From: Cyclobacteriaceae bacterium
GTDB lineage: Bacteria; Bacteroidota; Bacteroidia; Cytophagales; Cyclobacteriaceae
Assembly (NCBI GenBank): GCA_016787755.1
Contig: JAEUUA010000018.1
Location: 434,001 to 498,000 of the forward strand
Direction of reading: 5' to 3'
Length of the DNA: 64,000 nt
Shown one piece after another: positions 46,154-54,018 of this stretch (positions within the stretch are counted from its first letter, which is position 1; the number at the start of each line of letters is the position of its first letter). The notes beneath the pieces were generated by a model that saw nothing but the letters and a program-made list of their open reading frames with translations, made no database searches and had not been told where the DNA came from. The translations under genes and the position numbers were made by a program.

Positions 46154-47311
46154 ATGAGTAGCTCAAGCAATCATAATTTAAATTGCAAAGAGAAAAAAAT
46201 AAGCTCGCCCTACGCATCGTCCTCCTTGAGAGACGATGCTTTATACAAGAAATTATTACCAGTGATTCTTTTTTTCTTTGTATTAAGCAGTTGTGTGACT
46301 CCAAAACAAATTCAACTTATTGATAGTTGGGTTATGTTAAATGTTGAGAAAAAAGATGGTAGTAGGTATGTTGAAAGGGATGGTCTGGATAAAAATATAA
46401 CAGTCTTTGAAATTACTAAGAGCTATTTATATATCTCATCCAATGAAGCAATCCCGCATGGGATTTCTTATACTTTAGTTGGGGATACCTTAATTAAAAG
46501 AAGAAGGGATACTTATAAAATAACTGAACTGAATGATACAAGTTTAGTTTTACTTGTTAATGATGACGTTAGAATTTCGGATGATAAAATCAATAAAGTA
46601 GTATTTATAAAATTAAAATATTTTGGAGATTCAATCATAAATAAAAACCACATAAAATATATTAATGATTCAACTGTTGAATTAACGAGATACTTTTCCC
46701 CCTATTATGGTAGATATTGGCAGACTGCAATTAGTAACAAATTTAGGCATACCAAAATAGAGGGACATGTTGTTCTGGAAGTAATAATGGATTCAGTCGG
46801 AATCACTAAAAAAATAAATGTAATTGAAAACAATAATATTTCAGAAAGCATAAGAGATAAGGTTATCGAAACAATTAAAAAAAGTAATACTTGGATGTTA
46901 TGGTCCCTTAAAAGAAATGATTATTACAAAATCAATATATCTGTTCATTTCAATTCAAAAGAAGGCAGTCAAAACGTAGGTGTTAAATTATTTGTAAGTA
47001 ATCCGGAATACGATTTAAAAATTGATAAACCAAAACAACTAACAAAGACAGAAATTAATCTTTCTAACAAGTACTTTCAAGATGGTATCAATTATCATAA
47101 ACTTAATTATTTAGATAGTGCCGTTAGCTCATTTACAAGCTGCATTGCATTTGATTCATTATTTATTGATGCTTATTATAATAGAGCTTCAATAAATCAA
47201 TTTAAAGGAAGGCAAATTGAAGCATGCAGAGATTGGTATTTATTAAGTGATAAATTAGGTCAAAAACAAGCTGAAAAATTATACCATGAATTTTGCAAAA
47301 AATATGAATAA
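46154..47311 (+). CDS. A/T-rich lipoprotein with TonB C-terminal-like and TPR-like segments
   Basis: A 385-residue product from ATG 46154, or 361 from TTG 46226. The hydrophobic signal with lipobox VLSSC (Cys47) sits unusually deep with the first start; with TTG 46226 the lipid Cys would be residue 23, a normal distance. The segment EGHVVLEVIMDSVGITKKINV... matches a TonB C-terminal-like domain, and the end (DGINYHKLNYLDSAVSSF) looks like TPR repeats. Codon use is strongly A/T-ending compared with neighbours, suggesting recent acquisition. A strong hairpin lies within the first codons. Function unknown. Confidence 0.75.
   Translation: MSSSSNHNLNCKEKKISSPYASSSLRDDALYKKLLPVILFFFVLSSCVTPKQIQLIDSWVMLNVEKKDGSRYVERDGLDKNITVFEITKSYLYISSNEAIPHGISYTLVGDTLIKRRRDTYKITELNDTSLVLLVNDDVRISDDKINKVVFIKLKYFGDSIINKNHIKYINDSTVELTRYFSPYYGRYWQTAISNKFRHTKIEGHVVLEVIMDSVGITKKINVIENNNISESIRDKVIETIKKSNTWMLWSLKRNDYYKINISVHFNSKEGSQNVGVKLFVSNPEYDLKIDKPKQLTKTEINLSNKYFQDGINYHKLNYLDSAVSSFTSCIAFDSLFIDAYYNRASINQFKGRQIEACRDWYLLSDKLGQKQAEKLYHEFCKKYE
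46214..46239. repeat. Palindrome inside the 5' end of the 46154 gene
   Basis: GCATCGTC (46214-46221) pairs with GACGATGC (46232-46239), extendable with one bulged base. It lies between the two possible start codons and before the lipoprotein signal. It could be a dispersed palindromic element that extended the frame. Confidence 0.45.
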
Positions 47312-47341
47312 ACAAACACCGCACAGCTATTCATCTCCTAA

Positions 47342-47370
47342 GTTGTTGTTGTTCGCTGAACAACAACAAC
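47342..47370. other. Perfect 13-bp hairpin between 46154 gene and DUF3124
   Basis: GTTGTTGTTGTTC (47342-47354) and GAACAACAACAAC (47358-47370) form a perfect stem with a 3-base loop. It is built of GTT repeats and lacks a following U-tract. It may end or protect the upstream transcript. Confidence 0.5.
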
Positions 47371-47489
47371 CAGCACTAGCATCATCCTTTTAAGTTAATA
47401 GCTTCAGGTTGTTTAACAGATTATCTGGCGCTACTTTTAACAATAGAAGTAATTTCCCCTAGGAGCTGACCAAAAAATCAAATTAAATT

Positions 47490-47999
47490 ATGAAGAATAT
47501 ACTTGGAATAGTGCTGTTGACATTACTTGCGCAATCGTGTCAGAACAAAAAAGAGGCAAGTTCCATTAATCCTATAAACTGGAGCAAAAGGATGATTCAC
47601 CATACCTTAACTGACTCCCTTACCCGTGGCACTACCTATCTTTCTGTGTATTCTCAAATCTATAGTCAATCGGAGCATAAAACCCATGATTTGACGGTAA
47701 CCGTAAGCATGAGAAACACTAACCCGGGTGACACTTTGTTCATAGAAAAGGCCGAATACTTTGACACAAAAGGAAAGTCTATCAGAACGTATTTTGACCA
47801 TCCAATTTTTATTGCCCCTATGGAAACCGTAGAAATTGTAATTGATGAAATGGATCAAGAAGGAGGCACAGGCGCTAATTTCTTATTTACATGGAGAATT
47901 AAACCAGCCTCCGGTGAACCGTTGTTTGAAAGTGTTATGATTTCAACCTCCGGGCAACAAGGGCTTTCCTTTACAACACAAGGGAGAAGGATAAAATAA
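47490..47999 (+). CDS. DUF3124 family lipoprotein
   Basis: A 169-residue lipoprotein (lipobox LAQSC, Cys17). The rest matches DUF3124: TTYLSVYSQIY near residue 48, then TVSMRNTNPGDTLFIEKAEYFDTKGKSIR and a beta-sandwich ending FLFTWRIKPASGEPLFESVMIS. The family is found in the envelope of many bacteria and has no known function. It stands alone, with a hairpin upstream and a convergent lpdA terminator downstream. Confidence 0.83.
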   Translation: MKNILGIVLLTLLAQSCQNKKEASSINPINWSKRMIHHTLTDSLTRGTTYLSVYSQIYSQSEHKTHDLTVTVSMRNTNPGDTLFIEKAEYFDTKGKSIRTYFDHPIFIAPMETVEIVIDEMDQEGGTGANFLFTWRIKPASGEPLFESVMISTSGQQGLSFTTQGRRIK

Positions 48000-48108
48000 C
48001 CGGCTATCAATCATTAAAATTGCTGGCACTTATCGTTTGCTAAACAAGGCAAAAGACTTAAAGTATCATGCGAGGAGTAATCCTAAAAAAGTTGTTGCTT
48101 GCTCAAAA

Positions 48109-48141
48109 AAAATAGTTGCCAGTAAAACCAGCAACTATTTT
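48109..48141 (-). terminator. Intrinsic terminator of lpdA
   Basis: AAAATAGTTGC (48109-48119) and GCAACTATTTT (48131-48141) make a perfect 11-bp stem with an 11-base loop; on the minus strand the T-run continues to eight T. It lies 22 bases after the lpdA stop. Confidence 0.85.
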
Positions 48142-48162
48142 AGTATTGTAATGGAGATAATC

Positions 48163-49554
48163 CTAAAGATGAATCACCTCATCATACGCAGCAGCAGCCG
48201 CTTCCATCACTGCTTCACTCATCGTAGGATGTGGGTGTACTGACTTAATTATTTCATGGCCTGTAGTTTCTAACTTACGCGCTGTAACCACTTCTGCTAT
48301 CATTTCCGTTACGTTGGCTCCAATCATGTGAGCACCTAAGAATTCACCGTACTTGGCATCAAAAATTAATTTCACAAAACCATCAGGCGCACCGGCAGCC
48401 TTTGCCTTGCCCGATGCGGTGAACGGAAACTTACCCACTTTAATCTGGTAGCCTGCTTTCTTCGCGGCCTCCTCGGTATAACCAACGGAAGCAATTTCTG
48501 GTGAACAGTACGTGCACCCCGGAATATTGTTGTAATCCAACGGCTGTGGATTATGACCTTTGATTTTCTCCACGCAAATAATGCCTTCTGCGGAGGCCAC
48601 GTGAGCCAGCGCTTGTCCTTTCACAATATCACCAATGGCATACACGCCTGCAACATTGGTTTTATAAAAATCGTCAACCAACACTTTTCCTTTCTCTGTC
48701 TTTACTCCTGCTTCTTCCAACCCGAGGTTTTCCAAGTTCGTGGCAATACCTACTGCTGAAAGCACGATGTCTGTTTCAATCTTTATTTCACCATCCGGAG
48801 TTTTTACAGTCACGACACAACCCTTTCCTTTCGTATCTACTTTGGTTACTTCAGAATTGGTGAAGATTTTAATCCCTGATTTCTTGAAACTCTTATCCAA
48901 GGCTTTTGAAACTTCTTCATCTTCCACCGGAACAATGCGCGGTAGAAACTCAACAATGGTAACTTCTGTACCCAGCGTATTATAGAAATAAGCAAACTCA
49001 ACACCAATGGCACCTGAGCCTACTACCACCATTTTTTTAGGTTGCTGAGGAAGTACCATGGCATCCCGATAACCAATTATTTTTTTTCCATCAATCGTTA
49101 AATTAGGCAGTTCGCGTGAGCGGCCACCGGTTGCCAGGATGATGTTCTTAGCATCGTAATCCGTTTTCTTTCCTGCCGCATCAGTCACTTCCACTTTGCC
49201 GCCTTTTTTCAATTTGCCATGTCCTACAATGTGATCGATCTTATTTTTCTTAAACAGAAATTGAATTCCCTTACTCATGCCCGCAGCTACATCGCGACTG
49301 CGTTTTACAATTCCGGTAAAATCCGCTTCTGCCCCTTTTATTTTTATGCCATAATCAGCAGCATGTTGCATGTATTCAAAAACATTAGCACTCTTTAACA
49401 GCGCTTTGGTAGGGATACAACCCCAGTTCAAACAAATGCCACCCAATTCTGCTTTTTCTACCACGCCTACCTTCATGCCTAATTGAGAAGCACGAATTGC
49501 CGCTACATATCCGCCTGGGCCGGAGCCGATCACGATAAGATCATAATTTGCCAT
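48163..49554 (-). CDS. lpdA: Dihydrolipoyl dehydrogenase
   Basis: A 463-residue FAD enzyme that reoxidises lipoamide in pyruvate/2-oxoglutarate dehydrogenase and the glycine cleavage system. Marks: the FAD loop GSGPGGYVAA (10-19), the redox disulfide Cys41/Cys46 in GGICLNWGCIPTK, the NAD loop GSGAIGVEFA, and the C-terminal active-site HPHPTMSE. Full length and typical. It stands alone on the minus strand with its own terminator. Confidence 0.96.
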   Translation of the reverse strand: MANYDLIVIGSGPGGYVAAIRASQLGMKVGVVEKAELGGICLNWGCIPTKALLKSANVFEYMQHAADYGIKIKGAEADFTGIVKRSRDVAAGMSKGIQFLFKKNKIDHIVGHGKLKKGGKVEVTDAAGKKTDYDAKNIILATGGRSRELPNLTIDGKKIIGYRDAMVLPQQPKKMVVVGSGAIGVEFAYFYNTLGTEVTIVEFLPRIVPVEDEEVSKALDKSFKKSGIKIFTNSEVTKVDTKGKGCVVTVKTPDGEIKIETDIVLSAVGIATNLENLGLEEAGVKTEKGKVLVDDFYKTNVAGVYAIGDIVKGQALAHVASAEGIICVEKIKGHNPQPLDYNNIPGCTYCSPEIASVGYTEEAAKKAGYQIKVGKFPFTASGKAKAAGAPDGFVKLIFDAKYGEFLGAHMIGANVTEMIAEVVTARKLETTGHEIIKSVHPHPTMSEAVMEAAAAAYDEVIHL

Positions 49555-49645
49555 ATCTATCTTCTATTAAATTGTTCTTAACTACTTTTGAAGGGCAAAT
49601 TAACCCATTTATTAACGGTAAAAAAAGTTAGTTTAGCATTGGAAT

Positions 49646-49653
49646 TATCTTTG
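49646..49653 (+). promoter_or_regulatory. -7 element upstream of the small membrane protein/fabG unit
   Basis: TATCTTTG matches TAnnTTTG, ending eight bases before the ATG at 49662. Confidence 0.5.
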
Positions 49654-49661
49654 TCGGATCT

Positions 49662-49850
49662 ATGGAATTAAAGAATTCTCTTTTGTTAGTCGCGGGCTCA
49701 GTTGCTGGAATCATTGGCGTGTTTTTAAAAATTACACATACGGATGGTGGAGAATTTTTCCGGGGATTGGGTTTAGGATTGATGATTGTATTCTGTTTTA
49801 ATGTTTTTCCAAAATTAGTAAAGAAGAAAAATGAAATTACTACAAGGTAA
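49662..49850 (+). CDS. Small two-helix membrane protein preceding fabG
   Basis: A 62-residue protein with two hydrophobic stretches, about 5-25 and 33-52, joined by a short TDGGEFFRG loop, then a Lys-rich tail (KLVKKKNEITTR). It follows a -7 promoter word, and its end overlaps fabG by 20 bases in another frame, so it is likely real and translationally linked. It resembles small GldL-like or DUF-type membrane proteins only in general pattern. I do not recognise the family. Confidence 0.65.
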   Translation: MELKNSLLLVAGSVAGIIGVFLKITHTDGGEFFRGLGLGLMIVFCFNVFPKLVKKKNEITTR

Positions 49851-50577
49851 AAATGCACTCGTAACAGGTGCTTCAAAAGGAATAGGGCGGGCTATTGCGA
49901 TTCGGTATGCCGAACAAGGCTCTAATGTAGCATTCACGTATTTATCGAGTGTCGAACAAGGCCAGGCATTGGAAGCTGAGCTAGCCGCAAAAGGTGTAAA
50001 AGCAAAAGGCTTTCGTTCGGATGCTTCCGATTTTGCTCAGGCGGATAAATTGATCAATGATGTAGTAACAGAATTTGGGTCGCTTGATATTTTAGTGAAC
50101 AACGCGGGTATTACTCAGGATAACTTGTTGCTGCGCATGACCGAGGAAATGTGGGACAAAGTAATCAACGTCAATCTTAAATCCTGCTTCAACACAGTGA
50201 AGGCGGTAACAAAACCGATGATGAAACAGAAAGGCGGCTCTATCATTAATATGACTTCCGTTGTGGGGTTGAAGGGCAATGCAGGCCAGGCAAATTATGC
50301 TGCCTCGAAGGCCGGTATCATCGGTTTTACAAAATCGGTAGCGCTTGAGTTAGGCTCGCGCGGTATCCGTTCCAACGCAATCGCTCCGGGTTTTATTGAA
50401 ACTGAAATGACTGCTGTGCTTGATCCTAAAACAGTACAAAGCTGGCGCGATGCTATTCCGCTTAAGCGTGGTGGTCAGCCTCAAGATGTTGCCGATGCGT
50501 GTGTGTTTTTAGGTTCTGATCTTTCTACTTACATCACCGGCCAGGTGTTACAGGTAGATGGAGGTATGCTTACCTAG
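49831..50577 (+). CDS. fabG: 3-oxoacyl-ACP reductase
   Basis: A 248-residue short-chain dehydrogenase that reduces 3-oxoacyl-ACP in fatty-acid synthesis with NADPH. Marks: the cofactor loop TGASKGIGRA (about 13-22), NNAGIT, the catalytic Ser in NMTSVVG and the Tyr/Lys in ANYAASKAG, and the C-terminal GQVLQVDGGM. Length and motifs are those of FabG. No other fab genes are adjacent, so a paralogue with another substrate cannot be excluded. Confidence 0.92.
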   Translation: MKLLQGKNALVTGASKGIGRAIAIRYAEQGSNVAFTYLSSVEQGQALEAELAAKGVKAKGFRSDASDFAQADKLINDVVTEFGSLDILVNNAGITQDNLLLRMTEEMWDKVINVNLKSCFNTVKAVTKPMMKQKGGSIINMTSVVGLKGNAGQANYAASKAGIIGFTKSVALELGSRGIRSNAIAPGFIETEMTAVLDPKTVQSWRDAIPLKRGGQPQDVADACVFLGSDLSTYITGQVLQVDGGMLT

Positions 50578-50603
50578 CGATAAATTTTTAAATTCCATTT
50601 TTT

Positions 50604-50631
50604 AAGTCTGCCCCGAGCAGACTTTCTTTTT
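50604..50631 (+). terminator. First of two terminators after fabG
   Basis: AAGTCTGC (50604-50611) pairs with GCAGACTT (50617-50624) around a 5-base loop, followed by TCTTTTT. Confidence 0.8.
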
Positions 50632-50653
50632 AATCCGTACCAGTACTGAGCTA

Positions 50654-50687
50654 CAATACCCACTCGCTGGTATTGTGGTTTTTTTTT
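50654..50687 (+). terminator. Second terminator after fabG
   Basis: CAATACC (50654-50660) pairs with GGTATTG (50669-50675), followed within three bases by a run of nine T. Lies 67 bases before the next gene's ATG. Confidence 0.7.
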
Positions 50688-50741
50688 CTTCCCCACACCT
50701 TTCGGTTCAATTTTTATTACATCGAACCAAACACCAAACCC

Positions 50742-52385
50742 ATGAAAAAGAAACTTGTAGTGCTTGCCCTAGCACTTCTTTTTGCGGCACCTGTAATAAT
50801 GGCGCAGCAATTAGATTTAGAAAAGACGTATAAAATATCGCGCGCCTCGAAACGTGGATTTTTAGCTGGTCTTGACTATGATAAAACAGCCAAGACTTAC
50901 ACACTCACGTATTTCACCGATCAGAAGAAAAACACCTTTAAGTACGAGCAGTACGTGTTTGACAACGACTTCAACTTTATAAAGGATGATGAGTTTACGG
51001 AGGATGCTGAAAAGATGAAGAAGAAGTTGAAGTGGTTTCGCTTTAAAGGAGAAGAATATACCGTGATGGGAAACACGGTTGAAAATAACATGATGGGAAC
51101 CCTGGTACTTCGTAAAAAGAAAATCACATACAAGTATCAATTCCTGTTAGGTGGCTATAATCGCAAAGTAGAAATCCTTGAAAAAGTAAAGCCTAAAACA
51201 GATGATGGCAACAAATTTACAGGCATGACACATGCAGAAGATGACATGACAGGGGACTTATACATACTTGCTTCAGTCAAAGCTAAAATCAGTGCAAAAG
51301 GAAATGAAGATGTGGGTGCTATTCGATTGATGAAGTTTGACAACGATCTTAATATGCTAAGGAGTACAGATTTTGAATTTCCACATTTGCAAACTCTTGC
51401 GTTTGTTAGGGCGTTAGAGCGGGAAAACCCAGAGGATCCGGAAAGCCCTGGTGTATCTGGTATGATTCTCATTTTTGCTCCATCGAATGCCATGGGTAAA
51501 AAGTTAGCCGACCCAGATAATAATAACTACACATATGTGCGGGTGGATGATCAGTGTAATGTGGTAGAACGCTTTAGCTTTAAGAGCCCAGCCAGTTACT
51601 GGAGAATCGATGACATGTTGGTAAATAATAATGAACTTTACTTTTACGGTCCAGCGATGGCCGGTCGCGATAAATACTTTAATGAAGGTGCGGGTACACG
51701 CTTTGGCGGAGGCGAAGTAAAATATAAAGCTGTACAATTATTAAAAGTATCCGGTGGTAAAATGACTTATCTCACGGAAACTAATCTTGAAGAATTTAAA
51801 GCGAAACAGCAATTTCCCCCTAGCCAACGAAAAACGCCTGATTACAACGGGCGCGAGTTTGGCGTACGATCTTACTTTTTTACATCGGGTGGAGATTTAA
51901 TTGTATTGGGTCAGAATTATGACAAGACAAAAGAAGGCCTGATTACCAAATACGAAGATGTATTAGGCTTTCACTTTGATGTGAATGGAATATTAAAGGC
52001 ACAGTACGGACTGGACACAAAAGAGAAAGGAATTACGGTTGATTATAATTATTTGAATGGAATAGGCTACACGACTGTCACCAAAATAACTACTGTGTAT
52101 GCTTGTCCTCAAACAATCATTGAAGGTAGTGATGGAGATCAATACTGGATTTTACAAGAGATAAAAGGACAAGGCCGTGATAAATTGTTAACGTATCCTC
52201 GTATTGGAAAAATCAATATGAAAAACTCCACGTTGACTGATCTAAAAACTTTCGGTAAAGGCGAAGGCTTCTATCTTGACCCTAAATATCCGTTTCTTGA
52301 AACAGATAAAAACGAAACTGTTGTCTTCTTCGGTGCGGACAAACCAGGTAAAGAACTTTGGTTTGCCCGCGTGAAATTGAAATAA
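50742..52385 (+). CDS. Secreted protein of unknown function
   Basis: A 547-residue protein from ATG 50742, which begins a clean signal peptide (to about residue 22, IMA-QQ). The upstream in-frame extension to 50673 covers the terminator and is rejected. The body is rich in beta-strand segments with Lys/Asp-rich turns (KTYTLTYFTDQKKNTFKYE, YWRIDDMLVNNNELYFYG, KDGDQYWILQEIKG-like repeats), suggesting a propeller-type fold with repeated ligand-like strands. There is no T9SS tail. I do not recognise a named family; a periplasmic location is likely. Confidence 0.8.
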   Translation: MKKKLVVLALALLFAAPVIMAQQLDLEKTYKISRASKRGFLAGLDYDKTAKTYTLTYFTDQKKNTFKYEQYVFDNDFNFIKDDEFTEDAEKMKKKLKWFRFKGEEYTVMGNTVENNMMGTLVLRKKKITYKYQFLLGGYNRKVEILEKVKPKTDDGNKFTGMTHAEDDMTGDLYILASVKAKISAKGNEDVGAIRLMKFDNDLNMLRSTDFEFPHLQTLAFVRALERENPEDPESPGVSGMILIFAPSNAMGKKLADPDNNNYTYVRVDDQCNVVERFSFKSPASYWRIDDMLVNNNELYFYGPAMAGRDKYFNEGAGTRFGGGEVKYKAVQLLKVSGGKMTYLTETNLEEFKAKQQFPPSQRKTPDYNGREFGVRSYFFTSGGDLIVLGQNYDKTKEGLITKYEDVLGFHFDVNGILKAQYGLDTKEKGITVDYNYLNGIGYTTVTKITTVYACPQTIIEGSDGDQYWILQEIKGQGRDKLLTYPRIGKINMKNSTLTDLKTFGKGEGFYLDPKYPFLETDKNETVVFFGADKPGKELWFARVKLK

Positions 52386-52409
52386 TTTGCTTGGATTTAA
52401 TCCAAAAAA

Positions 52410-52438
52410 GCGTGGAGTAATCTCCACGCTTTTTTTTT
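52410..52438. terminator. Bidirectional terminator between 50742 gene and GH109-like gene
   Basis: GCGTGGAG (52410-52417) pairs with CTCCACGC (52422-52429) with a TAAT loop, followed by nine T and preceded by six A. It serves both convergent genes. Confidence 0.9.
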
Positions 52439-53843
52439 ACATTTTCACTTTGGTTGTACCGCCCATTTTCAATGAGATGTCAATCGGTTTATTTGTTTTC
52501 CAACTACCGCCTGTGAAGTCAGGGACATCAATTGATTTAGATCGGCTTGCCACGGACTGCTCACTGAGGGGAGCTATGGAACTCCAAAGCGCGGCATCAT
52601 AAACATCCAGATCAAGCGGCAACCCATTCCGTAAGCAATCAATGGTTCGCCAGTCCATCAGGAAGTCCATACCTCCGTGCCCTCCAACTTGTTTTGCCAA
52701 TTCCCCAACCCGAGCGACAATAGGGGGTTGAAATTTTTTCTCCATTATTGAGAATTCAGATGAATCGATCCAGCCTTCATCACCAAATGAAATCCGGGGA
52801 GGATCCGGATACTTAATTACGGATCCTTTGGTTCCACTGACTTTAAAGATGCGCGAATAAATATTTGGAGACGATACGTCATGTTGCAGCATGATTGTTT
52901 TGCCTTTTTCAGTTTTAATAGTGGTAATATTCATATTTCCACGAAACGTCTTGGTCGAAAATTGCTGATAAAAAGAATCTTTTGCCGCCAACTCAGTTGC
53001 TTTCGCATGCATGCTAAAATCGTTTGTCGAGGTGGATACCAAATAATCCATCTTATCACCGCGATTGATATCAAGAACTTGAGCAATGGGCCCTAACCCA
53101 TGGGTGGGATACAAATTGCCATTTCTGAAATTCTCTTTTAGCCTCCACATGTCATAGTAGGTCTCTTTTCTAAAATTGGCATTTAATAAATCATGATTGT
53201 AGGCTCCTTCCGTGTGAATAATTTCGCCAAACATTCCCTGACGAGCCATATTGAGTGTCAGTAATTCAAAAAAATCATAACAACAATTCTCAAGAATCAT
53301 GCAATGTTTGCGCGTGCGTTCTGAAGTTTCGACTAATTGCCAGCACTCTTCAATAGTTTTTGCTGCAGGCACCTCAATACATACATGTTTACCCTGTTCC
53401 ATAGCATACAGTGCCATAGGCGCATGCAGGCTCCACGGGGTGGCAATATAAATCAGATCGATATCGGCACGATCACACATGCGCTTCCACTCTTCTTCTT
53501 TGCCGGTGTAAATCTGAGGATTGTGTTCAGATCCTTCGAGTGATTTCTTAACCGAGTTCACTTTATCAGGTCTAATATCACACAACGCCTTAATACTTAC
53601 TCCATCAATTTTACTCATTCGATTTACAGCGCCTGGACCCCGGTTTCCAAGTCCAACAAATCCTATTCTTACGGTTTCAAGTTTGGGAGCCGCATACCCG
53701 CACATGTTAAATTTCTGGGGTGATACGTTTGAGTTCTTTCTATGCTCCTCTGCATGAGCCCGTGTATTAAATATACCCGAGCCCGCAAAACTTAATCCTG
53801 CCAGGCTGGAAACCTTTAAAAAATTCCTTCTGTTTTGCTTCAT
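52437..53843 (-). CDS. Tat-exported Gfo/Idh/MocA protein, GH109-type (N-acetylgalactosaminidase-like)
   Basis: A 468-residue protein. The N-terminus has a twin-arginine motif (NRRNFLK) and a hydrophobic stretch ending ARAHA-E, so it should be exported folded with its cofactor. The NAD-binding loop is GFVGLGNRG (about 61-69). CIEVPAAKTIEECWQLVETS, ILENCCYDFFE and YPTHGLGPIAQ are typical of the GH109 family, which uses NAD-assisted redox chemistry to cleave alpha-N-acetylgalactosaminides. The usual EKP of plain oxidoreductases is EVP here, another GH109 mark. It diverges from the FAD oxidoreductase gene, with a shared LacI-type operator between them. Confidence 0.87.
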   Translation of the reverse strand: MKQNRRNFLKVSSLAGLSFAGSGIFNTRAHAEEHRKNSNVSPQKFNMCGYAAPKLETVRIGFVGLGNRGPGAVNRMSKIDGVSIKALCDIRPDKVNSVKKSLEGSEHNPQIYTGKEEEWKRMCDRADIDLIYIATPWSLHAPMALYAMEQGKHVCIEVPAAKTIEECWQLVETSERTRKHCMILENCCYDFFELLTLNMARQGMFGEIIHTEGAYNHDLLNANFRKETYYDMWRLKENFRNGNLYPTHGLGPIAQVLDINRGDKMDYLVSTSTNDFSMHAKATELAAKDSFYQQFSTKTFRGNMNITTIKTEKGKTIMLQHDVSSPNIYSRIFKVSGTKGSVIKYPDPPRISFGDEGWIDSSEFSIMEKKFQPPIVARVGELAKQVGGHGGMDFLMDWRTIDCLRNGLPLDLDVYDAALWSSIAPLSEQSVASRSKSIDVPDFTGGSWKTNKPIDISLKMGGTTKVKM

Positions 53844-53923
53844 CGAAATATGGGTTAATAAGTTTTATAACTATTTATAAGTGTCAATCCACAATTTCAG
53901 ACCTAAATAGACAGGATCAAAAT

Positions 53924-53938
53924 AATGCAAACGTTTCG
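53924..53938. promoter_or_regulatory. LacI-type operator candidate 1 (GH109-like / FAD oxidoreductase intergenic region)
   Basis: AATGCAAACGTTTCG contains the palindromic core AAACGTTT. The identical 15 bases occur in inverted orientation at 60728-60742. The site is 81 bases from each divergent start (53843 and 54019), well placed to control both genes. The LacI regulator at 56225 is the natural candidate. Confidence 0.65.
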
Positions 53939-54018
53939 TTCCTCTTTTTGTTGATAACATCTCCATTCAAACACGTATCATTGTTTACGTAAAAAAAACT
54001 GACTTAAACTCCGCTGCT

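Noticed and set aside
47342..47370. GTT-repeat stretch as a possible CRISPR repeat
   Set aside because: Only one hairpin, with no spaced repeats.
48037..48243. Plus-strand 68-codon open frame near lpdA
   Set aside because: It spans the lpdA terminator and overlaps the lpdA 3' end in antisense; no promoter or family match.
50673..50741. Upstream extension of the secreted-protein gene
   Set aside because: The extension overlaps the terminator T-run and would bury a clean signal peptide that begins at 50742.
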